Assembly: GCA_964354135.1 (NCBI GenBank)
Contig: CAYGZA010000032.1
Coordinates: 1 to 31,163, forward strand
Direction of reading: 5' to 3'
Length of the DNA: 31,163 nucleotides
Source of the DNA: CAYGZA01 sp964354135
GTDB taxonomy: Bacteria > Planctomycetota > Planctomycetia > Pirellulales > Thermoguttaceae
Below the pieces are notes generated by a model, which was not told the origin of the DNA, made no database searches, and worked only from the letters and a program-made list of their open reading frames with translations. Below are positions 15,395 to 23,688 of the stretch, piece by piece (within the stretch, counting starts at the first letter, position 1; each line of letters begins with the position of its first letter). The translations under genes were made by a program, and so were the position numbers.

Positions 15395-17365
15395 ATGACC
15401 GCTTTGGCACGCATCCGCCGCCGAAACCGTTGCGGTCCGGCCGTTTGGGTCGTCCGGGCTGCTCTCGTGGCAGTAGGGCTTGGGACCGGGATGCTGGGGC
15501 TGCTGCGGGCGCCCGCGGAAGAGAGGTCCCCCATCCCGCCACCGTCCCCGGGCCAAACGGGCATGGAGATGAGGCTGCGGGTCGTCGATGGCGGCGACAA
15601 TCGTCCTGAAACGAACCGGGACAGGGCCGCTGGGAGCACCGGGCGGCCCGACACCGTCCGAGAAGATCAGACCATAGCGATCAGACCGGTGTTGGGCGAC
15701 ACCGATCCGTCCGGCTTGTCCGACAGTGTCCAAGCCCCTCCCCGCCCGCCGGTCAAAGAGCAGGCCGAGGGGGGGCGATCGCCGTTCGGGTCCACGCTCT
15801 CCCCTCGCACCGCGAACATCCCGAGACAGTCGCCGGGGTTCTATCGGGCAGCGAGGTCCGGGCCGGGCCGGGGCTCCAGGCCTCCTATCGAGCCGAAGGA
15901 GGAACCCGCCGTCGCTTCGGACCGCGAGCGCACGTCTCCAGCCGCAGGACCAAATGACGTGCCGCAGGAGCCTTCCGCCGCGTCCGAGGTCGGCGTCCCG
16001 CCGAGCAGCCTTGCGCAAGGGCCCGCTCCTGATGGGGACCGGCCCAAAGCGGTCACGAAGCCCGTCCTTCGGTTCTCCATCGACCAGCCGCTGCCGGCGC
16101 AAGTGCCGGAGGAGCCCGGGCCACAACGCGCGGACGTGGGGCGCGAGCCGCTGCGGCTCCAGTTGGAGGGCCCGCCAACCGGCGACAACGACGCACCGAT
16201 CGTCCTGAAGTCCGGGGCGAAGCCGGGTATCGACCGGTCTATGGCCCCGTTTGAGCCTACGGCCCCGCTCGAGCCTACAGACCCCACGTTGGCCGAGAGG
16301 CTGGCCCGCAGCCGCGAGCCGGTGCTGGTGGACGAGCCGGAAGAGGAAAGTCGCGTCGGCTCGGACCGATCGGAGCCGGCCGGTGAAGCGATCGTCCAGG
16401 GCGCCGGCGACGGCGTGGATCCCTCAACCGACCGGGTCGGGCCGACTGGAGAGAATGAGCCGCCGGAACCCGTCAATGAGCCCGTCCTTGCTTCCGACGT
16501 TCCCGAGACACCTAGCGCCCAGCCCTCGGACGGATCGGCTGCCGCCGGATCGTTTGCCCCGGCCCTCGCCAGTTTTGAACGGTCGGCTGGGGCGGGGCCG
16601 CCCGTCGAATTCCGTTGGGAGCCCGCGCCCGCCGAGCGGAGTCCGTCCAGGGAATCGATCAAGCTATCGGTGGGGCCGTCGGACGACGGTTCGAGGCCGC
16701 TCCCCGCAACGCATTCTGCTCCTGCCAAGGTCTCGGAGGAGGCGTCGGTCGACCTAAAACTGGCGCCGTCGTCCGCTGGCCAGGCCGGCGATGCGAAGGC
16801 CCCGGCCCGCAGTGCCCCGGCCGGCCCTTCGGCCCCCGGCATCTTGAAGACCCCGCAGGCGCCGATCCGGCTTTCGATGAAGTTTCCCTCTCCCAAGCCC
16901 GCGGCCCCCGTATCATGGGCCGGCAAGCCCGGCAAGGAGCCGGTGGTGGTGGCCAAACTGGGGCCGAGCGCGACCGGAGCCGGAAAACCATCGGCCGGGT
17001 CAGATGGCTCTTCGGGCAAGAGTCCCAGCGAAGTCCGCACGGCCGAGCTGAAACCGATTCGGCTGTCGATCAAGGAGCCAGCCCCAAAGGCCAAAGCGGG
17101 TCCGAACCCGGCGGCCGGCAAGAAAGAAGCTCCCGCGGCCGGATTGCGGGGCTTCTCGGCCAGCGGCGACCTGGCTTCCAAGTCCTTTGCCAACTCAGGG
17201 AGTGCTTCGCCGGCCTCCGATTCCGCTACCGCGACCGGGGAACAAGTGGCCCTGGCCCGCTGGGAGCAGTGGTCCTTGCTCCAGCCAAGAAAGGGCCCTC
17301 CGCCCGCTACGCCGATTAGCGCGGGCACTGGCGAAAACGCACCGGCCGGCCGCTCGCTGCGGTAG
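15395..17365 (+). CDS. Proline-rich exported or membrane-anchored protein with repeated strand motif
   Basis: A 656-residue protein of unknown function. The N-terminus has a basic region (RIRRRNR, 6-12) and one hydrophobic segment (17-37, VWVVRAALVAVGLG...), so it is exported or anchored by a signal-anchor. The rest is low in complexity: rich in Pro, Ala, Ser, Gly, Glu and Arg, without cysteine clusters or catalytic motifs. A short alternating hydrophobic motif recurs: VLRFSID (224-230), PLRLQLE (252-258), SIKLSVG (421-427), SVDLKLA (451-457), PIRLSMK (490-496) and PIRLSIK (554-560); MEMRLRV (57-63) is similar. Each is followed by a proline-rich stretch. The start has a good ribosome binding site. 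It is probably a real gene, since the frame is open for 2 kb and codon choice resembles its neighbours. A periplasmic spacer or scaffold protein is possible. Confidence 0.7.
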   Translation: MTALARIRRRNRCGPAVWVVRAALVAVGLGTGMLGLLRAPAEERSPIPPPSPGQTGMEMRLRVVDGGDNRPETNRDRAAGSTGRPDTVREDQTIAIRPVLGDTDPSGLSDSVQAPPRPPVKEQAEGGRSPFGSTLSPRTANIPRQSPGFYRAARSGPGRGSRPPIEPKEEPAVASDRERTSPAAGPNDVPQEPSAASEVGVPPSSLAQGPAPDGDRPKAVTKPVLRFSIDQPLPAQVPEEPGPQRADVGREPLRLQLEGPPTGDNDAPIVLKSGAKPGIDRSMAPFEPTAPLEPTDPTLAERLARSREPVLVDEPEEESRVGSDRSEPAGEAIVQGAGDGVDPSTDRVGPTGENEPPEPVNEPVLASDVPETPSAQPSDGSAAAGSFAPALASFERSAGAGPPVEFRWEPAPAERSPSRESIKLSVGPSDDGSRPLPATHSAPAKVSEEASVDLKLAPSSAGQAGDAKAPARSAPAGPSAPGILKTPQAPIRLSMKFPSPKPAAPVSWAGKPGKEPVVVAKLGPSATGAGKPSAGSDGSSGKSPSEVRTAELKPIRLSIKEPAPKAKAGPNPAAGKKEAPAAGLRGFSASGDLASKSFANSGSASPASDSATATGEQVALARWEQWSLLQPRKGPPPATPISAGTGENAPAGRSLR

Positions 17366-17387
17366 CCGCAATCTGCAATGGTCTGCT

Positions 17388-18095
17388 ATGACGGCGCTCG
17401 ACGTGGATATCCTCTACGAGGAGGGGCCGTGCCTGGCAGTGAATAAGCCCCCTGGAGTGCTCACTCAGGCCCCGCCGGGGATCGACAGCCTGGAACAGCG
17501 AATCAAGCTCTTCCTCAAGCAGCGCGACAACCTCCCGGGGAAGGTCTACCTGGGGCTGCCCCACCGGCTGGACCGTCCCGCCTCGGGCGTGCTGATTGTG
17601 GCAAGACATTCGCGGGCAGCGCGTCGGCTGGCCAAGCAGTTCGAGAGGCGGTCCATCGTGAAGGTCTATTGGGCCTGCATCGCGGGGCCGGTTGACCCGG
17701 CCGAGGGGGTCTGGATCGACTTTGTCCGCAAGGTCCCGAACGAGCCGCGGGCGGAGATCGTCGCCCCGCAACATCCGGAGGGCCGCCGGGCCGTGCTCCG
17801 CTATCGCACGCTGGCCCACGCGGCCTGGGGCGCGTGGCTGGAAATCGAGTTGGAGACCGGGCGGATGCACCAGGTCCGCGTCCAGGCCGCCGCACGTGGG
17901 CACCCGGTCCTGGGGGACGCCCAGTATGGGTCGAGCATCCCTTTCGGCCCGCAGCACGAAGACACCCGGCTCCGGGCCATTGCGCTCCATGCCCGGAGCC
18001 TGACGTTTCAGCACCCCATGAGCCGCCGGACAGTTACCGTGGTCGCGCCGGCGCCTCCGGCTTGGGCCGATCTGGGGGTGATCGAGGGTGCGTAG
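17388..18095 (+). CDS. RluA-family pseudouridine synthase
   Basis: A 235-residue RluA-family enzyme that isomerises uridine in rRNA or tRNA. The catalytic motif HRLDRPASGV is at 59-68, with the nucleophilic aspartate at 62. An early VNKPPGVLTQA (18-28) and the C-terminal LETGRMHQVRVQAAARGHPVLGD block (equivalent to R-T-H-Q-I-R-V-H) are also present. It has no S4 RNA-binding domain in front, and the length fits the short RluA/TruC-like subgroup. Which RNA site it modifies is not readable. I chose the ATG at 17388 because the fold begins about six residues later; the frame is open further upstream, overlapping the previous gene, without family similarity. It starts 22 bases after the strand-motif protein. 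Confidence 0.9.
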   Translation: MTALDVDILYEEGPCLAVNKPPGVLTQAPPGIDSLEQRIKLFLKQRDNLPGKVYLGLPHRLDRPASGVLIVARHSRAARRLAKQFERRSIVKVYWACIAGPVDPAEGVWIDFVRKVPNEPRAEIVAPQHPEGRRAVLRYRTLAHAAWGAWLEIELETGRMHQVRVQAAARGHPVLGDAQYGSSIPFGPQHEDTRLRAIALHARSLTFQHPMSRRTVTVVAPAPPAWADLGVIEGA

Positions 18096-18106
18096 TCGGT
18101 CGCGGC

Positions 18107-18135
18107 TTGAACTTCCGGGCATCCTGCGTTAGAAC
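18107..18135 (+). promoter_or_regulatory. Weak candidate promoter of acnA
   Basis: TTGAAC at 18107-18112 and TAGAAC at 18130-18135 are 17 bases apart, each matching at about 4 of 6 consensus positions. The acnA ATG is 69 bases downstream. No ribosome binding site is obvious before that ATG. Confidence 0.35.
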
Positions 18136-18203
18136 GGCGTACAGGCCCCGGGTCCCCATGCGCGAAACCACTTCCGGACAACCGATACGAGTCCCACTTT
18201 TCA

Positions 18204-20939
18204 ATGACCTCGGCATCGCGCAAGCACGATCCCTTCCACGCCCGGGACACGTTTGAGACGGGTTCAGGACCCGCGTGCCTCTATCGGCTCACCAGGCTGG
18301 AGGACTCCGGCCTGACGACGATCCGGCGGCTGCCGTTCTCGATCCGCGTGCTGCTGGAGTCGGTGCTCCGGAACTGCGACGGCTACGAAGTCGGCGAAGA
18401 GGACGTGAAGAACCTGGCCGGGTGGAACGCGGCGAACCCGGCTCCGGTGGAGATTCCTTTCAAGCCAGTCCGGGTCGTTTTGCAGGATTTCACCGGGGTG
18501 CCGGCGGTCGTGGATCTGGCCGCCATGCGGAGCGCCGTCGGGCGGCTGGGCGGCGACCCGAAGCGCATCAATCCCCTGATTCCGGTCGACCTGGTGATCG
18601 ACCATTCGGTGCAGGTAGACCGTTTCGGGACGCCGGAGGCGCTGGCGGCCAACGTGGAGCTGGAGTTTGTGCGGAACCGGGAGCGCTACGCCTTGCTCCG
18701 CTGGGCCCAGCAAGCGTTCGACAACTTCCGCGTGGTGCCGCCCTCCGTCGGAATCGTCCACCAGGTAAACCTCGAATTCCTGGCGAAGGGGGTCTTCTTG
18801 CGGGAGGACCCGGCGGTCCCGTCCCCGGGCCGCGTTGCTTTCCCCGACACCCTGGTGGGCACGGACAGCCACACCACCATGATCAACGGGCTGGGGGTGC
18901 TCGGCTGGGGCGTGGGCGGGATCGAGGCCGAGGCCGTGATGCTCGGCCAGCCGCTCTCGATGCTCTTGCCCGAGGTGATCGGCTTTGAATTGACCGGCCG
19001 TCTTCCCCCCGGCGCCACGGCCACTGACCTCGTGCTCACGGTCACGCAGATTCTCCGCAAGGAAGGGGTGGTAGGGAAATTCGTCGAGTTCTTAGGGCCG
19101 GGCGTGACGCCGATGACTGTGCCCGACCGGGCGACCCTTGCGAACATGGCCCCGGAGTACGGGGCCACGATGGGCTTCTTCCCCGTCGACCAAGAGACCC
19201 TCGATTATCTCCGCACGACCGGCCGGACCGAGGCGGAGGTCGAGCTGGTGGAGCGGTACGCCAAGGAGCAGCAGTTGTTCCGCCGCGACGGCGATCCCCG
19301 GCCGGAGTACACCAAGGCGCTGTCGCTGGATCTGGCGACCGTGGAGCCTTGTCTGGCCGGACCAAAGCGGCCTCAGGACCGGGTGCGGTTGGCCGACGTG
19401 AAGGCGTCCTTTCGCCGGGCGCTCGGAGCCCCGGTCGCCCAGCGCGGTTTCGCCCTGCCACTCCAAGAGCAAGGCCGGACCGCCGCCGTTGCGCTGCCCG
19501 GCTCCAGACGGACCATCGGCCACGGGGCCGTCGTGATTGCGGCCATCACCAGTTGCACGAACACCAGCAATCCGAGCGTGATGCTGGCCGCGGGGTTGTT
19601 GGCGAAGAAGGCCGTGGATCGCGGGTTGCGGACCCCGCCGCACGTGAAGACGAGCCTTTCCCCCGGCTCGCGAGTCGTCACCGACTACCTGGCCGCAGCC
19701 GGGTTGGACAAGCCCTTGGCCGCGCTGGGCTTTGACACGGTGGGCTACGGCTGCATGACCTGCATCGGCAACAGCGGCTCGCTGCCCGAACCCGTGGCGC
19801 AAGCGATCGACGAGGCCAACCTCGTGGCGGCGGCCGTGCTGAGCGGCAACCGCAATTTCGAGGGGCGAATCAATGCCCTGACGAAGGCCAGTTACCTGGC
19901 AAGCCCGCCCTTGGTCGTGGCATACGCACTGGCCGGGACCGTAGACGTGGATTTGCTCGAGGAGCCGTTGGGGACCGGCGCCGGCGGGCAGCCGGTGTAC
20001 CTGGCGGACGTCTGGCCGGCGGAAGAGGAGATCGGCGCGGCGATTGCGGCCGCGGTGCGGCCCGAGATGTTCCGCCGCCGCTACGGCGACGTCTTCACGG
20101 CCAACCCAAAGTGGAACGAGATCGCCGTTGCGGCGGGCGACCTCTTCCCCTGGGAACCGGCAAGCACGTACATCCAGGAGCCGCCGTTCCTGATGGACTT
20201 GGCGGCGGAGCCGCGGCCGATTCACCCGATCCTCGGGGCCCGGGTCCTCCTGGCGCTGGGCGATTCGGTCACCACCGACCACATTTCTCCGGCCGGGTCG
20301 ATCGCGTCGCAAAGTCCGGCGGGGAGGTACCTCATCGAGCGCGGCGTCGAGCCGGCGGAGTTCAACAGCTACGGGGCGCGGCGCGGGAACGACCGGGTGA
20401 TGACGCGGGGGACCTTCGCCAACATCCGCTTGCGGAACCAACTGGCGCCCGGCACGGAAGGAGGTGTGACCCGGCACTTGCCCGAGGGCCGCGAGATGAC
20501 GGTCTACGAGGCCGCCATGCTCTACCAAGCGGAAAAGGTGCCGCTGGTGGTGCTGGCCGGCAGCGAATACGGCACCGGCAGCAGCCGCGATTGGGCTGCC
20601 AAGGGGACTTACCTGCTGGGCGTCCGCGCGGTGATTGCGTCCGGCTTCGAGCGGATCCATCGCAGCAACCTGGTGGGGATGGGCGTTCTGCCGCTGGAGT
20701 TGCCCGAGGATATCACCTGGCAGTCCCTCGGGCTGACCGGCGAAGAGATACTCGACATCCCCGGCCTCGACGACCGGCTCCAGCCGGGCCAATCGGTGGC
20801 AGTCCGGGCGACGGCCAACAACGGGCGGGTCACCGAGTTCGCCGTCAAGGTCCGCATCGACACGCCGGTGGAGATGGAATACTACCGGAACGGCGGGATT
20901 CTTCAGACGGTGCTGCGAAAGCTGTTGCGCGGCAAGTGA
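18204..20939 (+). CDS. acnA: Aconitate hydratase A
   Basis: A 911-residue aconitase of the AcnA/IRP type, converting citrate to isocitrate in the TCA cycle in the cytoplasm. The [4Fe-4S] ligands are C451 (ITSCTNTSNPSV) and C517/C520 (GYGCMTCIGNSG). Other hallmarks are VDLVIDHSVQVD, VGTDSHTTMINGLGVLGWGVGG, GDSVTTDHISPAG in the C-terminal swivelling domain, and GSEYGTGSSRDWAAKG. The domain order and length match AcnA rather than AcnB. AcnA relatives can bind RNA as apo-protein under iron shortage or oxidative stress; nothing here shows whether this one does. Its end faces the hybrid kinase, with 52 bases between the stops. Confidence 0.96.
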   Translation: MTSASRKHDPFHARDTFETGSGPACLYRLTRLEDSGLTTIRRLPFSIRVLLESVLRNCDGYEVGEEDVKNLAGWNAANPAPVEIPFKPVRVVLQDFTGVPAVVDLAAMRSAVGRLGGDPKRINPLIPVDLVIDHSVQVDRFGTPEALAANVELEFVRNRERYALLRWAQQAFDNFRVVPPSVGIVHQVNLEFLAKGVFLREDPAVPSPGRVAFPDTLVGTDSHTTMINGLGVLGWGVGGIEAEAVMLGQPLSMLLPEVIGFELTGRLPPGATATDLVLTVTQILRKEGVVGKFVEFLGPGVTPMTVPDRATLANMAPEYGATMGFFPVDQETLDYLRTTGRTEAEVELVERYAKEQQLFRRDGDPRPEYTKALSLDLATVEPCLAGPKRPQDRVRLADVKASFRRALGAPVAQRGFALPLQEQGRTAAVALPGSRRTIGHGAVVIAAITSCTNTSNPSVMLAAGLLAKKAVDRGLRTPPHVKTSLSPGSRVVTDYLAAAGLDKPLAALGFDTVGYGCMTCIGNSGSLPEPVAQAIDEANLVAAAVLSGNRNFEGRINALTKASYLASPPLVVAYALAGTVDVDLLEEPLGTGAGGQPVYLADVWPAEEEIGAAIAAAVRPEMFRRRYGDVFTANPKWNEIAVAAGDLFPWEPASTYIQEPPFLMDLAAEPRPIHPILGARVLLALGDSVTTDHISPAGSIASQSPAGRYLIERGVEPAEFNSYGARRGNDRVMTRGTFANIRLRNQLAPGTEGGVTRHLPEGREMTVYEAAMLYQAEKVPLVVLAGSEYGTGSSRDWAAKGTYLLGVRAVIASGFERIHRSNLVGMGVLPLELPEDITWQSLGLTGEEILDIPGLDDRLQPGQSVAVRATANNGRVTEFAVKVRIDTPVEMEYYRNGGILQTVLRKLLRGK

Positions 20940-20991
20940 GGGGGTGCTCCCTAATCTCTCGTCTCTCGTCCCTCGCCCCTCGCATCTCCTT

Positions 20992-22665
20992 TTATCCGTC
21001 GCCCGGTGCCTTTGAGGCGCCACACGCGGGCTGCAACGGGGAAGTGCGCGCCGGAAGGTGCCGAGCGAGGGTCTTCCACAAAGCCTCCCAGCTAATCGGC
21101 TTGGAGAGGTAGTCGCTGCAGCCCACTTTGAGGCACTTCTCGCGGTCGCCGGCCAGGGCATGCGCGGTCAGGGCTACGATGGGACCCGACCAGCCGTCGC
21201 GGCGGAGACTGCGCGTCGCGTCGTAGCCGTCCATTTCGGGCATCTGCACGTCCATCAGGATCATGTCGTACGGCGTTCCAGCCGATTGGGAGGCAAGCGC
21301 CTTCTCGCAGGCGATGCGTCCGTTCTCCGCCAGATCGACCTCCAGGCCCGCTTTTTTCAGGATGCAGACGATCAACCGCTGGTTGTCCGGGCCGTCCTCG
21401 GCCAGGAGCACCCGCCCGCGGAACGTCCCGGATGGCCTCGTCTCCGCCGGTTTGAGTGTTCCAAACGATGTTTTCGGCGCTGCATCAAGTGCCGGCACCC
21501 CCTCCAAGGAACCTGGGTCCACGGTGAGCGTGAAGGTGGTGCCGGCCCCGGGCCGGCTTTGCACCTCGACGTCGCCGCCGAGCAACTCGGCGAGGCGTTT
21601 CGAGATGGTCAACCCCAGCCCCGTGCCGCCAAAGCGACGAGTGGTACTGCTGTCCGCCTGGGAGAAGGGCCGGAACAGCCTGGCGATTTGCTCTGCGGTC
21701 ATGCCGACGCCGGTGTCGCTTACCGCAAAGTGCAGCCGAGGTCCGGCGTCCGGGCGTGAAGTGTAGCTCACCGCGATCTGCACGCAACCGCGATCGGTGA
21801 ACTTGACGGCATTGTCCACCAGGTTCGCCAGGATTTGCCTGAGCCGGACCGGGTCGGACTGAATCGTTTGCGGAAACGGAAGTGCATAGGTCGCTTCCAG
21901 GTGAATCCCTCTGCCCTCGGCCCGGATTCTCGCCGACGACACGACATCCTCGACAACCTGCCACGGCGAGCATTCCGTTCGCTCCACGACCATCTTCCCT
22001 GCCTCGATCTTCGAGAGATCGAGGACGTTGTTGATCAGGTTCAGCAGGTGGTTGCCGTTGCGAGCGATAGTGTCGAGGGCTTCGAGCCGCTTCGGCGGGG
22101 CCTTGGCCAGATCGCCCTCACAGCGGAGCAGCTCGGTAAAACCCAGGATGGCGGTCATCGGGGTCCGGATTTCGTGGCTCATGTTGGCGAGGAACTCGCT
22201 CTTGACCCGAGCCGCGGCTTCGGCGGCCTCCTTGGCGCGGGCCGATTCCTCCTCGGCCCGCCCGCGCTCGCGGGCTTCCTGCCGCAGCCTCTCATTCGCC
22301 GCGGTCAGTCGCTCGTTCGCCTGCGACACCTGCGCGAGTAATGCCTCGGCCCTTCCCATGCTCGTCACGGTCGGGAGCCACCGCACCAGCCCCACGGCCA
22401 GGAGAACGAATCCGCCGACGTAGCCGACGATCTTCTCCAGAAACGCCTCTACGCGGGCGTCGCCGACGACAATGAACCCCTTGAAGAAGGTCGAATGGTC
22501 CGTGATGTCCAGGACGCTGCCGAAGAGCAGGAGAAGGAAGCCCCCGAGAATCAGCCGCCATCCCTTTCGGGAAAGCTCTGCGCGGTCCCTGCCGACTTTC
22601 CACAGGTACAGGATGATGACCAGCAGGATGCCCGCGCGAGTGCTCTCCAGAACCAGATCGCTCAT
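20992..22665 (-). CDS. Hybrid sensor histidine kinase/response regulator
   Basis: A 557-residue hybrid kinase. Three hydrophobic segments (about 11-27, 37-54, 79-97) anchor it, with no large periplasmic sensor domain. A coiled coil (105-155) leads to the HisKA domain, with phosphoacceptor H164 in FLANMSHEIRTPM. The ATPase domain has the N box QILANLVDNAVKF, D317 in DTGVG, and GGTGLGLTIS (346-355). A C-terminal receiver domain (417-538) has E423-D424, phosphoacceptor D472 (MILMDVQMPEMDG) and K522. No output domain or Hpt is fused or adjacent. The ATG at 22663-22665 was chosen because residues before it lack predicted structure; no strong ribosome binding site is seen. Signal and partner are unknown. 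Confidence 0.92.
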   Translation of the reverse strand: MSDLVLESTRAGILLVIILYLWKVGRDRAELSRKGWRLILGGFLLLLFGSVLDITDHSTFFKGFIVVGDARVEAFLEKIVGYVGGFVLLAVGLVRWLPTVTSMGRAEALLAQVSQANERLTAANERLRQEARERGRAEEESARAKEAAEAAARVKSEFLANMSHEIRTPMTAILGFTELLRCEGDLAKAPPKRLEALDTIARNGNHLLNLINNVLDLSKIEAGKMVVERTECSPWQVVEDVVSSARIRAEGRGIHLEATYALPFPQTIQSDPVRLRQILANLVDNAVKFTDRGCVQIAVSYTSRPDAGPRLHFAVSDTGVGMTAEQIARLFRPFSQADSSTTRRFGGTGLGLTISKRLAELLGGDVEVQSRPGAGTTFTLTVDPGSLEGVPALDAAPKTSFGTLKPAETRPSGTFRGRVLLAEDGPDNQRLIVCILKKAGLEVDLAENGRIACEKALASQSAGTPYDMILMDVQMPEMDGYDATRSLRRDGWSGPIVALTAHALAGDREKCLKVGCSDYLSKPISWEALWKTLARHLPARTSPLQPACGASKAPGDG

Positions 22666-22989
22666 GAGTTGTGTTCCAGGGCCGAGGCTCCGCGGTCTCT
22701 TGGCACGCGTGGGTGTTGCCCCGGGCGGGCGCGACGTAGTATCCCTTGAAGTTGATGCCGGTCTTGCCGGCCCGGGCGGGAAATCCCTTGCGGCGCGACG
22801 CTTCGGAATCCCACTCCGTGGTTTGCACCGAGAGTGCAAGGCGTCCGACGCCCATGCAAGGATACGTCATGCTCGCCTGGCAGAGGGGATTGAAAAGCCG
22901 CTCTATCATGGTGAGAAACGCGGGAGCGGCGGCAACGGGCTTCGACGGCCAGACGCGTTCGAGCCGACGACCTGAAACGTGGGCCGGCT
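22666..22989. other. Gap upstream of the hybrid kinase with three back-to-back hairpins
   Basis: This is 324 bases between two minus-strand genes. Three perfect short hairpins abut within 42 bases: CCAC-TCC-GTGG at 22811-22821, TTGCAC-CGAGA-GTGCAA at 22823-22839, and GGCGT-CCG-ACGCC at 22840-22852. They lie about 150 bases upstream of the kinase start and could be a structured 5' leader or a terminator group for the upstream gene. A minus-strand frame is open through part of the gap but shows no recognisable protein. Confidence 0.5.
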
Positions 22990-23484
22990 CTACCACCGCT
23001 TTTGGGGGGCCTCTTCCCCGAGCGATTCCAGGTCCCGGTGGTAAAACCGGATCGCGTCGGCAGGGCGGAGATTGAAGATCGCCCGGCCATCGGTTTCCCA
23101 GTGATCGCGGTCGAAGCGGAAAACCGCCGTGGCGGCGCGGAGGTGGCCGACGGCGTCCTTGCCGCCCGAAGAGCGGCCCCCGTCCTCCATCTCAATCGTC
23201 ACGCCCACGAAGGCCGCCAGTTCGCCGGTAGTGCGGTTCCTGGCATAAGCTACGTCGTCCTCGAAATCGCAGTCGGTCCATCGGGGGGTGTCGGGCTTGG
23301 CCGAGGTCGTTCCCAATTGGACGAACTTGGCCTCGAGGCGCTCCCGCTGGAGGTGGAATTCGCGGCAGGCCTCCGCAAACCGGACCCCACGCATCCCCTT
23401 CCGTAGCGGAAACCACATCCAGAGGACAAAGGCAGCGAGGGATACGGCTCCCAACCCAACCCAAAGATATGGGACCAAGTCCAC
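22990..23484 (-). CDS. Small protein with one N-terminal membrane helix, unknown function
   Basis: A protein of about 164 residues that I do not recognise. It has one N-terminal transmembrane helix (about 5-24, YLWVGLGAVSLAAFVLWMWF) followed by a positive RKGMR, so the rest is probably cytoplasmic. The soluble part is mixed alpha/beta with a heptad-like helix (about 30-50, FHLQRERLEAKFVQL) and a block ATAVFRFDRDHWETDGRAIF, ending NLRPADAIRFYHRDLESLGEE. The composition is protein-like and it stands on the same strand as the hybrid kinase, 324 bases upstream, so a signalling link is possible but only by position. The start is uncertain: GTG at 23482-23484 follows a G-run, while a TTG at 23499 adds five residues. 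Confidence 0.7.
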   Translation of the reverse strand: MDLVPYLWVGLGAVSLAAFVLWMWFPLRKGMRGVRFAEACREFHLQRERLEAKFVQLGTTSAKPDTPRWTDCDFEDDVAYARNRTTGELAAFVGVTIEMEDGGRSSGGKDAVGHLRAATAVFRFDRDHWETDGRAIFNLRPADAIRFYHRDLESLGEEAPQKRW

Positions 23485-23688
23485 GTCTGGACCCCCCAAG
23501 AAAACAGGCCTGACGACCGGCCATCGACCTACTTCCTATTGTAAGAGAAACCGCGTGACAAATGCAAGCAGTCCCTTTGGGATTCCCGCAAACGGCAAAA
23601 ACGGTCCGAACACCGGGGCACACCGAGTGTTGAGCGACGTTGGGTGATTCGGCTGGCCCGACATGGTTCCGCGGGATAACCTTGAGCC

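Noticed and set aside
19092..21161. Very long open frame on the minus strand opposite acnA (about 690 codons)
   Set aside because: It is a shadow of the high third-position GC of acnA. The translated product is low-complexity Arg/His/Gly-rich without any domain, while acnA on + has every family motif.
22700..22725. Sigma-54-like TTGGCACG...GTTGCC
   Set aside because: The spacing between the GG and GC elements is 14 bases instead of the required 10, and it points in the + direction, away from any + gene nearby.
22790..22852. Possible cyclic-di-GMP (GEMM-type) riboswitch before the hybrid kinase
   Set aside because: On the minus strand GCAAACCACGGAGTGGGA recalls part of the GEMM core, but the following conserved segment and the second stem do not match. 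A covariance-model scan would decide.
22666..22996. Minus-strand open frame filling the gap upstream of the hybrid kinase
   Set aside because: From an ATG near 22917 it would read MIERLFNPLCQASMTYP and so on, overlapping into the kinase gene out of frame. I see no family, no ribosome binding site, and three hairpins inside it. A short unknown protein is not excluded.
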